Assembly (NCBI RefSeq): GCF_009735585.1 | Contig: NZ_VJVW01000001.1 | Span: 1 to 64,000, forward strand | Reading direction: 5' to 3' | Origin: Christiangramia aestuarii | Lineage (GTDB): Bacteria > Bacteroidota > Bacteroidia > Flavobacteriales > Flavobacteriaceae | DNA length: 64,000 bases | Shown here: piece after piece, positions 7,785 to 16,364 of the stretch | Layout of the letters: each line of letters begins with the position of its first letter | Numbering within the stretch: position 1 is the first letter of the stretch | The notes under the pieces: model-generated | What the model was told of the DNA's origin: nothing | Databases searched by the model: none | The model's input: only the letters and a program-made list of their open reading frames with translations | Made by a program: the position numbers and the translations under genes

Positions 7785-9966
7785 ATGATAAACTTACTCC
7801 TTCCTCTACCTCGGCTTCAATTAATTTCTCCGGAGTTATAGGCAGGTCACGCATTCTTTTTCCTGTTGCGTTGAATATCGCGTTAGCAATAGAAGCTGCC
7901 ACACTGGTAATACCTAATTCGCCAATCCCTTTGATACCCATTTTGTTCGCAATCTTATCTTCCTCAGGTAGAAATACCACATCTATATTAGCCATATCTA
8001 GGTTTACCGGAACATGATAATCTGCAAAAGAACGGGTAATAAAATTCCCGAAATTAGGCTCCACCTGTGTTTTTTCAGCAATCACCATTCCTGCACCCAT
8101 GGTAAGACCACCAATGATCTGCCCATAAGCTGTTTTAGGATTCAGAATTTTTCCTGCTGAACCTACGTTCACCATCCTTTTGATCCTGTACATTCCTGTA
8201 TCCTTATCTACCCAAACTTCACAAAAGTTAGCGCCGAAAGAAAAGACCGAATATTCCTCAAATTCTTTGGATGGCTCTGCCATTCCCTCAGCTTCAAAAG
8301 TTTTAATCTGGTTTCTTTTCAGAAGTTCAGCCAAAGCCACGTCTTCATCCTGGGGAATGTTTCTATTATCTTTCAAGCCTTTTACGGCATTTTCACAAGC
8401 TGCACGGGCTCCATTACAATAAGAAGCAGCTCCCCAGGATCCACCGGAACCAGGAGTTACCGGGAAGTTGGAATCTCCTAGCTCAACACTTACCTGTTCA
8501 ACCGGTATATTTAAATATTCTGATGCGGTTTGAGCAATAATAGTATAACTACCGGTACCGATATCTGTCCCATCCATTTGTATGGTAGCATGTACTTTCC
8601 CATCATCTTCCAGGTCTAGAATTACTTTGGAATATGTTTTTTGATATGGTGAATTTCTGGAAGCAGCGCTCACGCCATAACCAATAAGCCAGTTGCCCTT
8701 TCTGTTAGTTCCGGGCTCCATCTTTCGATCTTTCCAGCCAAATTTATCTGCTCCTATCCTTAAACATTCCACAAGAAGTCTCGATGAAAAAGGTCGGTTT
8801 TCATGAAGGTCTGTCTGCGTATCATTTTTTATCCGGAAATCTATCGGGTCCATCTTCAGTTTCCAGGCCATTTCATCCATTGCCGATTCCAAAGCAAAAC
8901 TTCCCGTGGCTTCGCCCGGTGCTCTCATCGCGAAAGGCGTTTGAATATTCATGGGAATCAGCTTATAGGTTACCTCGTTATTGGGCACATTATAAAGCAT
9001 TTTTGAAACCATTCCGCAGGGCTCCTGGTATTCCATGTTTGTAGAGGTATGGGAGAGAGTTTCATGAGAAAGCGCAGTTAGCGTACCGTCATTTTTAGCT
9101 CCAATCCGCATCTTTTGCTCATTTTGCTGACGCATACCCGTATTCGTAAACATCTGCGTCCTGGTAACCGTAACCTGTACCGGTCTGCCTACTATTTTAG
9201 CAGCCATAACCGCCATGATCGCATGCCGCTCAAGATTCAGTTTTGAGCCGAAGCCTCCACCAACAAATGCTGAAACTACCCGGACATCCTTTTTCGGAAT
9301 TTGAAAGGTAGAAGAAATAGCGATCGTGGCATCATCCACCATCTGCTGGCTCGCGTAGGCCATTACCTTTCCATTTTCCCAGGAGGCGATGATCGCATGC
9401 AATTCCATAGGATGATGATGCTCAATAGGGGTATTATAAGTTTGCTCTACCACCATATCTGCTTCGGAAAGGCCTTTCTGCATATCCCCGCGGGAATAAT
9501 TAGATCCATTATTTGGGGTATAGGCTTTAGATCTCGACTCCTCAAATTTAATCACGGCCGAAGGATCTTTTTTATATTCAAATTTTACTAAACGTGCCGC
9601 ATATTGTGCCTGTTCAAAAGTTTCGGCAACCACCAGTCCCACATATTCACCGTAATAATTTACTTTATTGCTCTGTAATACCGGTGCAATGCTATCTGTT
9701 CCAATAGCGGTCATTTCTTTATCGAAGGTCTTAAGTTTTTCAGCATTCTTATAGGTGATAACTTTTAGAACTCCGTCCTGTTTTTCGGCTTGAGAAGTAT
9801 CTATAGAAACGATCTCTCCTTTAGCGATCGTACTGTTGATACCCTGTGCATAAACTTTATTCTCTACTGGAAATTCAGAAGCATATTTAGCCTTTCCTGT
9901 AACTTTAAGATGGCCTTCTACTCTATCTATGGCTTGCCCAACTCCCGATTCTTTTACTGTATTCAT
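7783..9966 (-). CDS. paoC: Molybdopterin-binding subunit of a PaoABC-like aldehyde oxidoreductase
   Basis: A 727-residue member of the xanthine oxidase family, the usual length for PaoC/YagR. It holds the N-terminal a/b hammerhead region (HLKVTGKAKYASEF), the molybdopterin-binding stretches with VSAFVGGGFGSKLNLERHA, MRAPGEATGSFALESAMDE, GTDIGTGSYTIIAQTASEY and GSGGSWGAASYCNGARAA, and the C-terminal GIGELGITS, whose Glu (about residue 683) is the catalytic base of the family. The gene follows, by 26 and 30 bp gaps, the FAD and 2Fe-2S subunit genes, the order seen in Escherichia coli paoABC. It has no signal peptide of its own and should be exported with the Tat-signal-bearing small subunit. 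Aromatic or aliphatic aldehydes are the expected substrates, by homology only. Confidence 0.9.
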   Translation of the reverse strand: MNTVKESGVGQAIDRVEGHLKVTGKAKYASEFPVENKVYAQGINSTIAKGEIVSIDTSQAEKQDGVLKVITYKNAEKLKTFDKEMTAIGTDSIAPVLQSNKVNYYGEYVGLVVAETFEQAQYAARLVKFEYKKDPSAVIKFEESRSKAYTPNNGSNYSRGDMQKGLSEADMVVEQTYNTPIEHHHPMELHAIIASWENGKVMAYASQQMVDDATIAISSTFQIPKKDVRVVSAFVGGGFGSKLNLERHAIMAVMAAKIVGRPVQVTVTRTQMFTNTGMRQQNEQKMRIGAKNDGTLTALSHETLSHTSTNMEYQEPCGMVSKMLYNVPNNEVTYKLIPMNIQTPFAMRAPGEATGSFALESAMDEMAWKLKMDPIDFRIKNDTQTDLHENRPFSSRLLVECLRIGADKFGWKDRKMEPGTNRKGNWLIGYGVSAASRNSPYQKTYSKVILDLEDDGKVHATIQMDGTDIGTGSYTIIAQTASEYLNIPVEQVSVELGDSNFPVTPGSGGSWGAASYCNGARAACENAVKGLKDNRNIPQDEDVALAELLKRNQIKTFEAEGMAEPSKEFEEYSVFSFGANFCEVWVDKDTGMYRIKRMVNVGSAGKILNPKTAYGQIIGGLTMGAGMVIAEKTQVEPNFGNFITRSFADYHVPVNLDMANIDVVFLPEEDKIANKMGIKGIGELGITSVAASIANAIFNATGKRMRDLPITPEKLIEAEVEEGVSLS

Positions 9967-9992
9967 AATGATTTTTTGATTTTGAGGTTGGA

Positions 9993-10979
9993 CTATACTT
10001 CTCTTTCGAATGCTTGGGTAAGTGCTCTTACAATTGCTTTTTTACCCATATCTACTTTCCATTTATTAGCTTCAAATGGTTTGGCGTCTTTCATTGCGAT
10101 CTCTGCCGCCTGCTCAAAGTTGGACTGGTTAGGTTTTTTACCTTTCAGAAATTCTTCAGAATCATAAAGTTTCCATGGCTTATGAGCAACACCGCCCATG
10201 GCCAAACCTGCCTTAGTGATAGTTCCGCTTTTTACCTGAAGTCCGGCCGCAACCGAAATCAAAGCAAAAGCATAACTGGATCGCTCCCGGATCTTAAAAT
10301 AGTAATAGTGATCTGCAAATACGGGTTCGCTAAGGTGAATAGCCATGATCAATTCACCTTCTTCCAGATTAGTGTCCTTCTCGGGCTTATCTCCCGGCAA
10401 ACGGTGAAAATCTGTAAATTCTATCATTCTGGATGAACCTCCGGGTTGCTCGACTTCTACCGTAGCACCCAGTGCAGCCAGAGCTACACACATATCTGAA
10501 GGGTTGGTAGCAATACAACTATCACTATAACCAAAAATAGCGTGCAGGGAATTCATTCCGTTCAAAGCGCCACATCCGGAGCCGGGTTGCCTTTTATTAC
10601 AAGGCATGGAGGTCTCGAAAAAATATGGACAGCGCGTGCGCTGTAATAAATTTCCGCCGTTACTAGCCATATTCCTTATCTGGGCAGTAGCTGCAGAAAG
10701 CATCGCCATACTAAGCAGTGGATATTGCTTTCTAATGTCTGGATGATTCGCAGTTTCAGAATTACTAAGCATGGCTCCCAGGCTTAATCCACCCTTATCG
10801 TTTTTGGTGATCTTTTTATAGCCAAGCTTGTTTACGTCTATTAACTGGTCTGGCCGCTCTACATCTTCTTTCATTAGGTCTACCAGGTTAGTTCCTCCGG
10901 CGAGATAATGTGAAGTTTTAGTGGTAGCCTTTAGCGCCTGTTCCTTATTTGTTGCACTTGTATAGGTGAATGGTCTCAT
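9993..10979 (-). CDS. paoB: FAD-binding subunit of a PaoABC-like oxidoreductase with extra 4Fe-4S site
   Basis: The 328-residue protein has the FAD_binding_5 pattern of the xanthine dehydrogenase family: YLAGGTNLVDLM at residues 25-36 and ATAQIRNMASNGGNLLQRTR before residue 117. Cysteines at about 117, 127, 136 and 155 (RCPYFF, PCNKRQ, GSGCGA, SDSCIA) correspond to the insertion that binds an unusual 4Fe-4S cluster in PaoB/YagS and in 4-hydroxybenzoyl-CoA reductase relatives. That insertion argues for the PaoB type rather than plain CoxM. The CO_dehydrogenase flavoprotein C-terminal domain follows. It lies between the 2Fe-2S and molybdenum subunit genes in one transcription unit and should pass electrons between them in the exported heterotrimer. 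Confidence 0.9.
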   Translation of the reverse strand: MRPFTYTSATNKEQALKATTKTSHYLAGGTNLVDLMKEDVERPDQLIDVNKLGYKKITKNDKGGLSLGAMLSNSETANHPDIRKQYPLLSMAMLSAATAQIRNMASNGGNLLQRTRCPYFFETSMPCNKRQPGSGCGALNGMNSLHAIFGYSDSCIATNPSDMCVALAALGATVEVEQPGGSSRMIEFTDFHRLPGDKPEKDTNLEEGELIMAIHLSEPVFADHYYYFKIRERSSYAFALISVAAGLQVKSGTITKAGLAMGGVAHKPWKLYDSEEFLKGKKPNQSNFEQAAEIAMKDAKPFEANKWKVDMGKKAIVRALTQAFEREV

Positions 10980-11009
10980 GTTCAGTTCAATTAAAGTTAA
11001 TTCTAAGGT

Positions 11010-11810
11010 CTAGGCTTTTTTAGCTTTTTCCATTTGTTCCTGGGTAGCGAACTCCCAGGTTGGCATCTCATCATCTCCGGAATGAACTTCTTTAAAGGCC
11101 TGAACAATATTATTATAGGCACCGCAACGGCATATATTACCTGACATTCTTTCCCTGATCTCTTCCTCGGAAAGGTTTAAATTTTCCTCTATTTTTTTGA
11201 GATCTTCCGTCACATAACTGGCTTCTCCATTTTTAGCTTCTTCTAATAAGGCTACGGAAGAACAGATCTGTCCCGGCGTACAGTAACCGCACTGGAATCC
11301 GTCATGTTTTAAAAAGGCTTTTTGCATAGGGTGCATCTCTCCATGCTTAACAAGACCTTCAACGGTAGTGATCTCCTTGCCTTCGCAGGTTGCCGCTAAA
11401 GTTAAACAGGAAAGATTCCGCTTTCCGTCAATTATCACCGTACATGCACCACATTGACCATGATCACATCCCTTTTTGGTTCCGGTAAGAGCCAGTCTTT
11501 CTCTTAAGGCATCAAGCAGACTCATTCTGGAGTCTAAGGTCAATGGTTTTACCATTTCATTTACCCTAAGATTCACTTTAACTTCGTTAAGTAGTACTTG
11601 TGGATTATCTGGAAGATCTTTCATATTGCTGGCAAATAATTCTGAAGTAAAATATGAAGAAGCCCAGATACTTAAACTGGCTGCAGAAACCTGTTTTAAG
11701 AATTTTCTCCGGGAACTCCCACTCAACCCCATTTCGTCAAGGATCATTTTTTCGTCATCGCTGAGATTCTCTAGATCAGCGTTCTTTTTCCATTTATCAA
11801 TATCTTTCAT
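11010..11810 (-). CDS. paoA: 2Fe-2S subunit of a PaoABC-like oxidoreductase, Tat signal
   Basis: A 266-residue protein. After an unusually long polar start (~31 residues) comes SSRRKFLKQ, a good twin-arginine motif, and then a hydrophobic stretch (AASLSIWASSYF). The mature domain carries the two cluster motifs of the family: GCDHGQCGACTVIIDGK plus a downstream SC for the plant-type cluster, and CGYCTPGQICSS with GNICRCGAY for the second 2Fe-2S. PaoA of E. coli likewise bears the only Tat signal of its complex. It is the first gene of the trio, so the folded enzyme is probably exported to the periplasm. The XdhC-family gene at 18295 may serve as its PaoD-like maturation factor. Confidence 0.9.
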   Translation of the reverse strand: MKDIDKWKKNADLENLSDDEKMILDEMGLSGSSRRKFLKQVSAASLSIWASSYFTSELFASNMKDLPDNPQVLLNEVKVNLRVNEMVKPLTLDSRMSLLDALRERLALTGTKKGCDHGQCGACTVIIDGKRNLSCLTLAATCEGKEITTVEGLVKHGEMHPMQKAFLKHDGFQCGYCTPGQICSSVALLEEAKNGEASYVTEDLKKIEENLNLSEEEIRERMSGNICRCGAYNNIVQAFKEVHSGDDEMPTWEFATQEQMEKAKKA

Positions 11811-11964
11811 AAAAAACGTATTAGGGAAGTAAGTAGGCTCCTAAAATTAAAGATTAAAATCTTGTAAAGCGTTAGTATTATGTTAATCAGAAAGAATATT
11901 TGGAGAGACCGCGTTAAAAATCTTATTGATCTTCAAACAATTAGGACTTTTAAGATGTTGGAAG

Positions 11965-12720
11965 TTATATCCTGATTCCGAATCCGTTTAAAAGTATAAG
12001 TCTTATGCCTACATAAAAAACAAGAATGGCGGTAAGGATTCCCAGAAATTTCAGGTTGAACTTCTTATTGGAAAGATATGAGCCCAGGCTTCCGCCTAGT
12101 ACTACTGCGATAATAAGTTTTATTACAAGATCAAGATCCAGTCGAAAAGTTCCGGCGACATTCAGGCCTATGAGTCCTGCTACAGAATTCACCAGAATAA
12201 AAACCGAAGCCAGCGAAGCGATGATCCTGGGATCCTTCCATTTCAGAAGAATTAATACCGGAGACAGGAAAATACCTCCGCCAATTCCCGATATACCGGA
12301 GAGCAAACCTATACTACCTCCAAGAAGTAATTTTTTAGGTTTAGAGAATTCCTGAGATTCAAGTTTACCTTTTACAAATCTTAAGCTCATAAAAATACCG
12401 GCTAAAACCAGGGCACTTCCCAGGATGAGGAAAAATATGGTTTGTGAAAGCTTAATCTGTGCTCCCAAATACGCCATAGGAATACTTAGAACAAAAAATG
12501 GCCAGATCAGTTTTGGTTTTAGAACTCCATTTTTAATATAAATGATGGTGCCTATCGTAACCACACAAATATTCAGGATAAGGGCTGTGGAGCGTATTTC
12601 GTAGAAATCGGCTATCACAAGGCTAAGAATTGCCAGGTAACTGGACCCACCTCCGAAACCAACAGAACTGTAGAATAAAGCAATCAGGAAAAAGACGATT
12701 GGGAGGTATTCTAAGGGCAT
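11965..12720 (-). CDS. TauE/SafE (TSUP) family membrane permease
   Basis: 251 residues, eight or so hydrophobic segments. It has the duplicated TSUP signatures GFGGGSSYLAILSLVIADF near the start and GISGIGGGIFLSPVLIL in the middle. The family transports sulfite, sulfonates or other anions, usually outward. The start lies one base after the moeA stop, so it is the last gene of the cofactor operon. That position suggests export or import of a sulfur or oxyanion species linked to cofactor metabolism. The real substrate cannot be read from the sequence. Confidence 0.85.
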   Translation of the reverse strand: MPLEYLPIVFFLIALFYSSVGFGGGSSYLAILSLVIADFYEIRSTALILNICVVTIGTIIYIKNGVLKPKLIWPFFVLSIPMAYLGAQIKLSQTIFFLILGSALVLAGIFMSLRFVKGKLESQEFSKPKKLLLGGSIGLLSGISGIGGGIFLSPVLILLKWKDPRIIASLASVFILVNSVAGLIGLNVAGTFRLDLDLVIKLIIAVVLGGSLGSYLSNKKFNLKFLGILTAILVFYVGIRLILLNGFGIRI

Positions 12721-12721
12721 A

Positions 12722-13888
12722 TTATGAAATTAGAAGACATTCAATAAGATCCCCTTTTTTCACCGAAGTTTCAGCATCAATATATGCAAGGGCATTCTCT
12801 AGTGCCATCGATTGTATCATCGAAGAACCCTGCCCGTTCAAAATTTCCACATGAGAATCATTGATCTTCGCCTTTAAAAATGAAGGCCGGTCTCCTCTGT
12901 TCTCAAAATCATGCGAAATTGGAAAGGAATATCTACCTAGACCCTTTTTATCTGAGCCACCTAACTGAAAAAGAAAAGGCAGCACATAAACATAAAAACA
13001 ACTAAGCGAAGATGCAGGGTTTCCCGGTAAGGCAAATACAAACTTATCTTCTTTCTTTCCAAAATACAGCGGTTTTCCCGGTTTCTGAAAAACTTTGTAG
13101 AATTGTTCCTCTACTCCATTTTCTTCCAGCGCCTGTTTTACAAAATCATAATCCCCAACGGAAATTCCACCCGAAAGGATCAGTACATCTACTGTTTCAA
13201 GGGATTCTTTGATTCCTGATTTTATAGCTTCAAAATCATCTTCGATCTGTTTCTTATCCTGACAGTGAAAACCGAAATTCTCACAGGCAGCAGCAAGGGC
13301 ATAGCTATTGGATTCATATATCTGACCTTCTCCTTTTGGCTTTCCGGGCTGAATCAATTCATTCCCGGTAGTAATTAAATTTATGACCGGCTTTTTAAAG
13401 ACCTCAACTTTTTCAATTCCCAGGCTGCCGATCAAACCTATCCCGGCAGGACTAATACTGTAGCCTTTTTCAAAAACAAGCTGACCTTCTTTCAATTCTT
13501 CTCCTTTTCTGCGAATACACTGCCCTTCTTTTGGTTCTGTCTCAAGAATTAGTTTATCTCCATGAACAGAGACCTTTTCCTGCATTATCACTGCGGTAGT
13601 TTTTTCAGGAGTTTTAGCCCCGGTAAAGATGCGAACGGCCTCCCCTTCTTTCAATGCTATCTCACTCATATCGCCGGCAGCAACTTCCCCTACAATTTTA
13701 TATACTTTATAAATCCCACAGAGAGCATAACCATCCATCGCGGAATTGTCGAATGAAGGCATATCAAATGGAGCAGTAATATTTTCGGAAAGGGAAAATC
13801 CGAGACAATCCTCAAGATGCCGGTTTTCAGTTTTCAGATTTACAGATTGATCCTGAATGATCTTTAAAGCTTCTTCGATTGTTACCAT
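12722..13888 (-). CDS. moeA: Molybdopterin molybdenumtransferase MoeA
   Basis: 388 residues, standard MoeA length. It starts VTIEEALKIIQDQ and has PFDMPSFDNSAMDGYALCG (the MoeA signature with the SAMDGYA loop), a GEAVRIFTGAKTPE segment and the MoCF-binding domain LILSGGISVGDYDFVKQALE followed by KPGKPLYFGKK and FALPGNPASSLSCFYVYV. MoeA inserts molybdate into adenylylated molybdopterin in the cytoplasm. The start overlaps the moaA stop by one base (TAATG), indicating translational coupling. Its partner activity, adenylylation by MogA/MoaB, is probably supplied by the MoaB half of the fusion at 14873. Confidence 0.95.
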   Translation of the reverse strand: MVTIEEALKIIQDQSVNLKTENRHLEDCLGFSLSENITAPFDMPSFDNSAMDGYALCGIYKVYKIVGEVAAGDMSEIALKEGEAVRIFTGAKTPEKTTAVIMQEKVSVHGDKLILETEPKEGQCIRRKGEELKEGQLVFEKGYSISPAGIGLIGSLGIEKVEVFKKPVINLITTGNELIQPGKPKGEGQIYESNSYALAAACENFGFHCQDKKQIEDDFEAIKSGIKESLETVDVLILSGGISVGDYDFVKQALEENGVEEQFYKVFQKPGKPLYFGKKEDKFVFALPGNPASSLSCFYVYVLPFLFQLGGSDKKGLGRYSFPISHDFENRGDRPSFLKAKINDSHVEILNGQGSSMIQSMALENALAYIDAETSVKKGDLIECLLIS

Positions 13889-14880
13889 TAGCCTCCTATT
13901 GATATCATTGACCTGTTCTTTTCGTAATGCTCGGGATCCATTTTCACATCCATTCCATCCCGGGAATATTTCTTGGTTTTGATCGCGTTGATGATAATAT
14001 TGTCCATCTCCTCACCATTTCTAAGCGGAGTAAGTAGGTCGGTTTCAGAATTGGCAAAAAGGCAGTTCTTCAATTTCCCGTCGGCCGTAACCCGAATTCT
14101 ATTGCACTCAGAACAGAACGGATTGGTAATAGTACTCACGATGGAAAAACTTCCCATATGCCCTTCCACCTTAAAATTATTAGATGTACTATGTTTCGGG
14201 TTTTTTAATTCCTCAATTTTTCCAAATTTTTCAGAAACTATATTAAGAATTTCCTGTTCCGAAACACCCTTGCTCCAGTCCCACTTATTGCCCTTAAAAG
14301 GCATGAACTCGATAAATTTGACTGTCAGCTTTTTATTTTTGGTAAGCTCTATAAAATCATTGATCTCATTGTCATTGACACCTTTAATAAGCACAATATT
14401 CATTTTGACTTCCATATCCATCTCTAAAGCCTGCTGAATATTCTTCCAGATCCGGTCAAAATAATCACGCTTGGTTATAAATACCGACTTTGCTTTATCC
14501 AGTGTATCCAAACTCAGATTGATCTTTTTTAAGCCAATCTTCTGAAAAAGATCCAGGTATTTATCCAGCATGATCCCATTAGTGGTGATTTTTAAAGTGA
14601 CTCCCAGTTTTGCGAGTTCCTCTACCAGGTATCCGAAATTCTTCCGTACCAAAGGCTCCCCGCCGGTGAGACGGATCGTATCCACCCCCAGATCACGGAA
14701 AGTCCTCGCCAGATCAATGATCTCTTCCAGAGTCATGATATTGGATTTCTCCATGAGTTCGATCCCTTCTTCCGGCATGCAGTAAAAGCAACGAAGATTA
14801 CACCTGTCGGTCAGGGAGATCCTGAGATAGGTATGCGGCCGTCCAAAATTATCTACTATTTTCTTCTTTTCTTCAATCAT
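13888..14880 (-). CDS. moaA: GTP 3',8-cyclase MoaA
   Basis: 330 residues. Radical SAM motif RCNLRCFYC gives cysteines 27, 31 and 34. TIRLTGGEPLVRKNF is the SAM-binding GGEP segment. NPFCSECNRIRVTADGKLKN holds two cysteines of the second C-terminal 4Fe-4S cluster, the third being in NCLF. The protein ends in Gly-Gly, as functional MoaA does. With MoaC it converts GTP to cyclic pyranopterin monophosphate, the first step of cofactor synthesis. It overlaps the upstream moaC-moaB gene by 8 bp and moeA by 1 bp. Confidence 0.95.
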   Translation of the reverse strand: MIEEKKKIVDNFGRPHTYLRISLTDRCNLRCFYCMPEEGIELMEKSNIMTLEEIIDLARTFRDLGVDTIRLTGGEPLVRKNFGYLVEELAKLGVTLKITTNGIMLDKYLDLFQKIGLKKINLSLDTLDKAKSVFITKRDYFDRIWKNIQQALEMDMEVKMNIVLIKGVNDNEINDFIELTKNKKLTVKFIEFMPFKGNKWDWSKGVSEQEILNIVSEKFGKIEELKNPKHSTSNNFKVEGHMGSFSIVSTITNPFCSECNRIRVTADGKLKNCLFANSETDLLTPLRNGEEMDNIIINAIKTKKYSRDGMDVKMDPEHYEKNRSMISIGG

Positions 14881-15769
14881 GTCTCTTTCCTTCTATCACT
14901 TTAAAAACGTGCAATACATGCGGAAATATAGCATCCATGCATTCTGCAGCTCCTTTGGTTGATCCTGGCAATGCCAGTACCACTTTTCCGTTCATTATCC
15001 CGGCTACAGACCTTGATAACATCGCATATGGCATCCGCTGCTGACCATAATTTCTCATTTGCTCCTCCACGCCTTTCAATTTTAGATCCAGCAAGGGTTC
15101 TATAGTTTCCGGAGTTACATCACGAGGGCCAACTCCCGTCCCTCCGGTGAAAATGACCATATCTGTTCCCGCATTTTTCAAAGCCGATCTTATTTCTTCG
15201 GCTTCATCGGGAATAATGATGATTTCAGATTCAATTCCCTGTTCTTTCAGTTTTGAAGCGATCGCCTTTCCGGCTTTATCTTCTCCCTGACCTTTTGAAA
15301 TAGTATCTGAACAAACCACAATTTGCGCATTAAGACCTTCAGAATTGACTTTAAAAGATGATTTCCCACCTTTTTTATTCTGAAGCCGGATGGTCCCTAT
15401 CTCCACATTCTTATCGATAGGTTTCAGCATATCATACATCGTAAGCGCTACAATACTGGCACCGTGCATTGCCTCCACCTCAACTCCGGTCTTGTAGATC
15501 GTCTTAACTGTTACCGAGATCTGTATCTCGAGTCCGTTAATTTCGTAATCAATTCCGGTATACTCGATAGGCAGCGGATGACAGTCCGGAAGCAACTCAG
15601 GTGTTTTCTTCACTCCCAGTAATCCTGCGGCTTTAGCCATTTCAAATACATTCCCTTTCGGAACATTATTTTCCCTGATCGCTTGAATTGTCTCTTCGCT
15701 GGAAGTCCGTACCACCGCAATGGCGGTAGCTTCCCGAAGCGTAGTTATCTTATGCGTTATATCAACCAT
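14873..15769 (-). CDS. moaCB: Fusion of MoaC (cPMP synthase) and MoaB/MogA-type adenylyltransferase
   Basis: The 298-residue protein joins two enzymes. Residues ~1-150 are MoaC: VDITHKI, KKTPELLPDCHPLPIEYT and GVEVEAMHGASIVALTMYDM match the MoaC active-site regions, followed by KKGGKSSF. Residues ~155-298 are a MoCF_biosynth domain with SDTISKGQGEDKAGKAI and VIFTGGTGVGPRDVTPETIE, the molybdopterin-binding glycine loop of MoaB/MogA. The fusion thus supplies cyclisation and molybdopterin adenylylation in one chain. MoaCB fusions are known in other bacteria. No separate mogA or moaB is present in the window, which fits. The gene abuts moaE (stop at 15770) and overlaps moaA. Confidence 0.93.
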   Translation of the reverse strand: MVDITHKITTLREATAIAVVRTSSEETIQAIRENNVPKGNVFEMAKAAGLLGVKKTPELLPDCHPLPIEYTGIDYEINGLEIQISVTVKTIYKTGVEVEAMHGASIVALTMYDMLKPIDKNVEIGTIRLQNKKGGKSSFKVNSEGLNAQIVVCSDTISKGQGEDKAGKAIASKLKEQGIESEIIIIPDEAEEIRSALKNAGTDMVIFTGGTGVGPRDVTPETIEPLLDLKLKGVEEQMRNYGQQRMPYAMLSRSVAGIMNGKVVLALPGSTKGAAECMDAIFPHVLHVFKVIEGKRHD

Positions 15770-16213
15770 CTATTTATTCACTTTCCATTGATGAGTTTCA
15801 TCTTCGAAAATTTCTTTTCCGAAAATGGGCACATTGGCCTTAATTTCTTCAACAAAATAGTTACAGGCCTCTATAGCAACCTTTCTGTGCGCCGAAGAAG
15901 TGAAAACAAAAAGACAAATTTCCCCGGTTTTCACCTCACCCAGGCTATGATAAATATGCGCGCAGGTAATGTCGAATTTCGAAAATGCCGCTTCCCTGAT
16001 CTCATGAAAAACATTTTCAGCCATTTCTTCATAGGCTGAATAATTTATGGCGCTCACTGTTTTCCCATCAATTTCATCTGCGCGGATCTGGCCCAGAAAA
16101 ATACTATGTGCTCCAATATTGGTTTTGGACTGGTGATTCGCAATTGAGTTAGCGATCTTTTCCGGCGGAATGGCGCCCTGAACAAATACTTTTATCGGTT
16201 TTTTCTTATCCAT
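15770..16213 (-). CDS. moaE: Molybdopterin synthase catalytic subunit MoaE
   Basis: 147 residues, standard length. It has GAHSIFLGQIRADEIDGK (the G-x-VR-like loop), YSAYEEMAENVFHEI, IYHSLGEVKTGEICLFV and SSAHRKVAIEACNYFVEEIK, followed by NVPIFGKEIFED with the catalytic lysine region. MoaE joins thiocarboxylated MoaD to convert cPMP to molybdopterin. Its small partner MoaD is encoded at 17375-17611, separated by the MoeB-like gene and a repeat-bearing 151-bp gap. Confidence 0.93.
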   Translation of the reverse strand: MDKKKPIKVFVQGAIPPEKIANSIANHQSKTNIGAHSIFLGQIRADEIDGKTVSAINYSAYEEMAENVFHEIREAAFSKFDITCAHIYHSLGEVKTGEICLFVFTSSAHRKVAIEACNYFVEEIKANVPIFGKEIFEDETHQWKVNK

Positions 16214-16243
16214 TAAATTCTATTTAACCTCATACTCATTTAT

Positions 16244-16320
16244 CGTCACCCTGAATTTATTTCAGGGTCTGATGATTATATTAACTTCTATTAGATGCTG
16301 AAACGAGTTCAGCATGACGT
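16244..16320. repeat. REP/MITE-like double-hairpin element, copy 1
   Basis: A 77-bp element lies in the gap between moaE and the moeB-like gene. It begins CGTCACCCTGAA and ends TTCAGCATGACG. The left arm CCCTGAAtttatTTCAGGG and the right arm GCTGAAacgagTTCAGC each form a hairpin. The same layout recurs at 18231-18310. Similar double palindromes are scattered through many flavobacterial genomes. Here it splits an otherwise tightly packed operon and may affect mRNA stability. Confidence 0.8.
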
Positions 16321-16364
16321 AGTGCTTTCTTAATGTCCCCCAGAAATTGGTTCAGGATTTCATT

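Noticed and set aside
11870-11893. CGTTAG... upstream of the paoA-like gene as a second ModE box
   Set aside because: The second half does not match TATATnnCG; only one half resembles the motif.
13973-14437. Plus-strand frame of ~154 codons opposite moaA
   Set aside because: Antisense to a gene with full radical SAM motifs; no independent evidence.
15753-15761. CGTTATATC, a ModE half-site-like string
   Set aside because: It lies within the first codons of the moaC-moaB gene and has no second half-site at the right distance.
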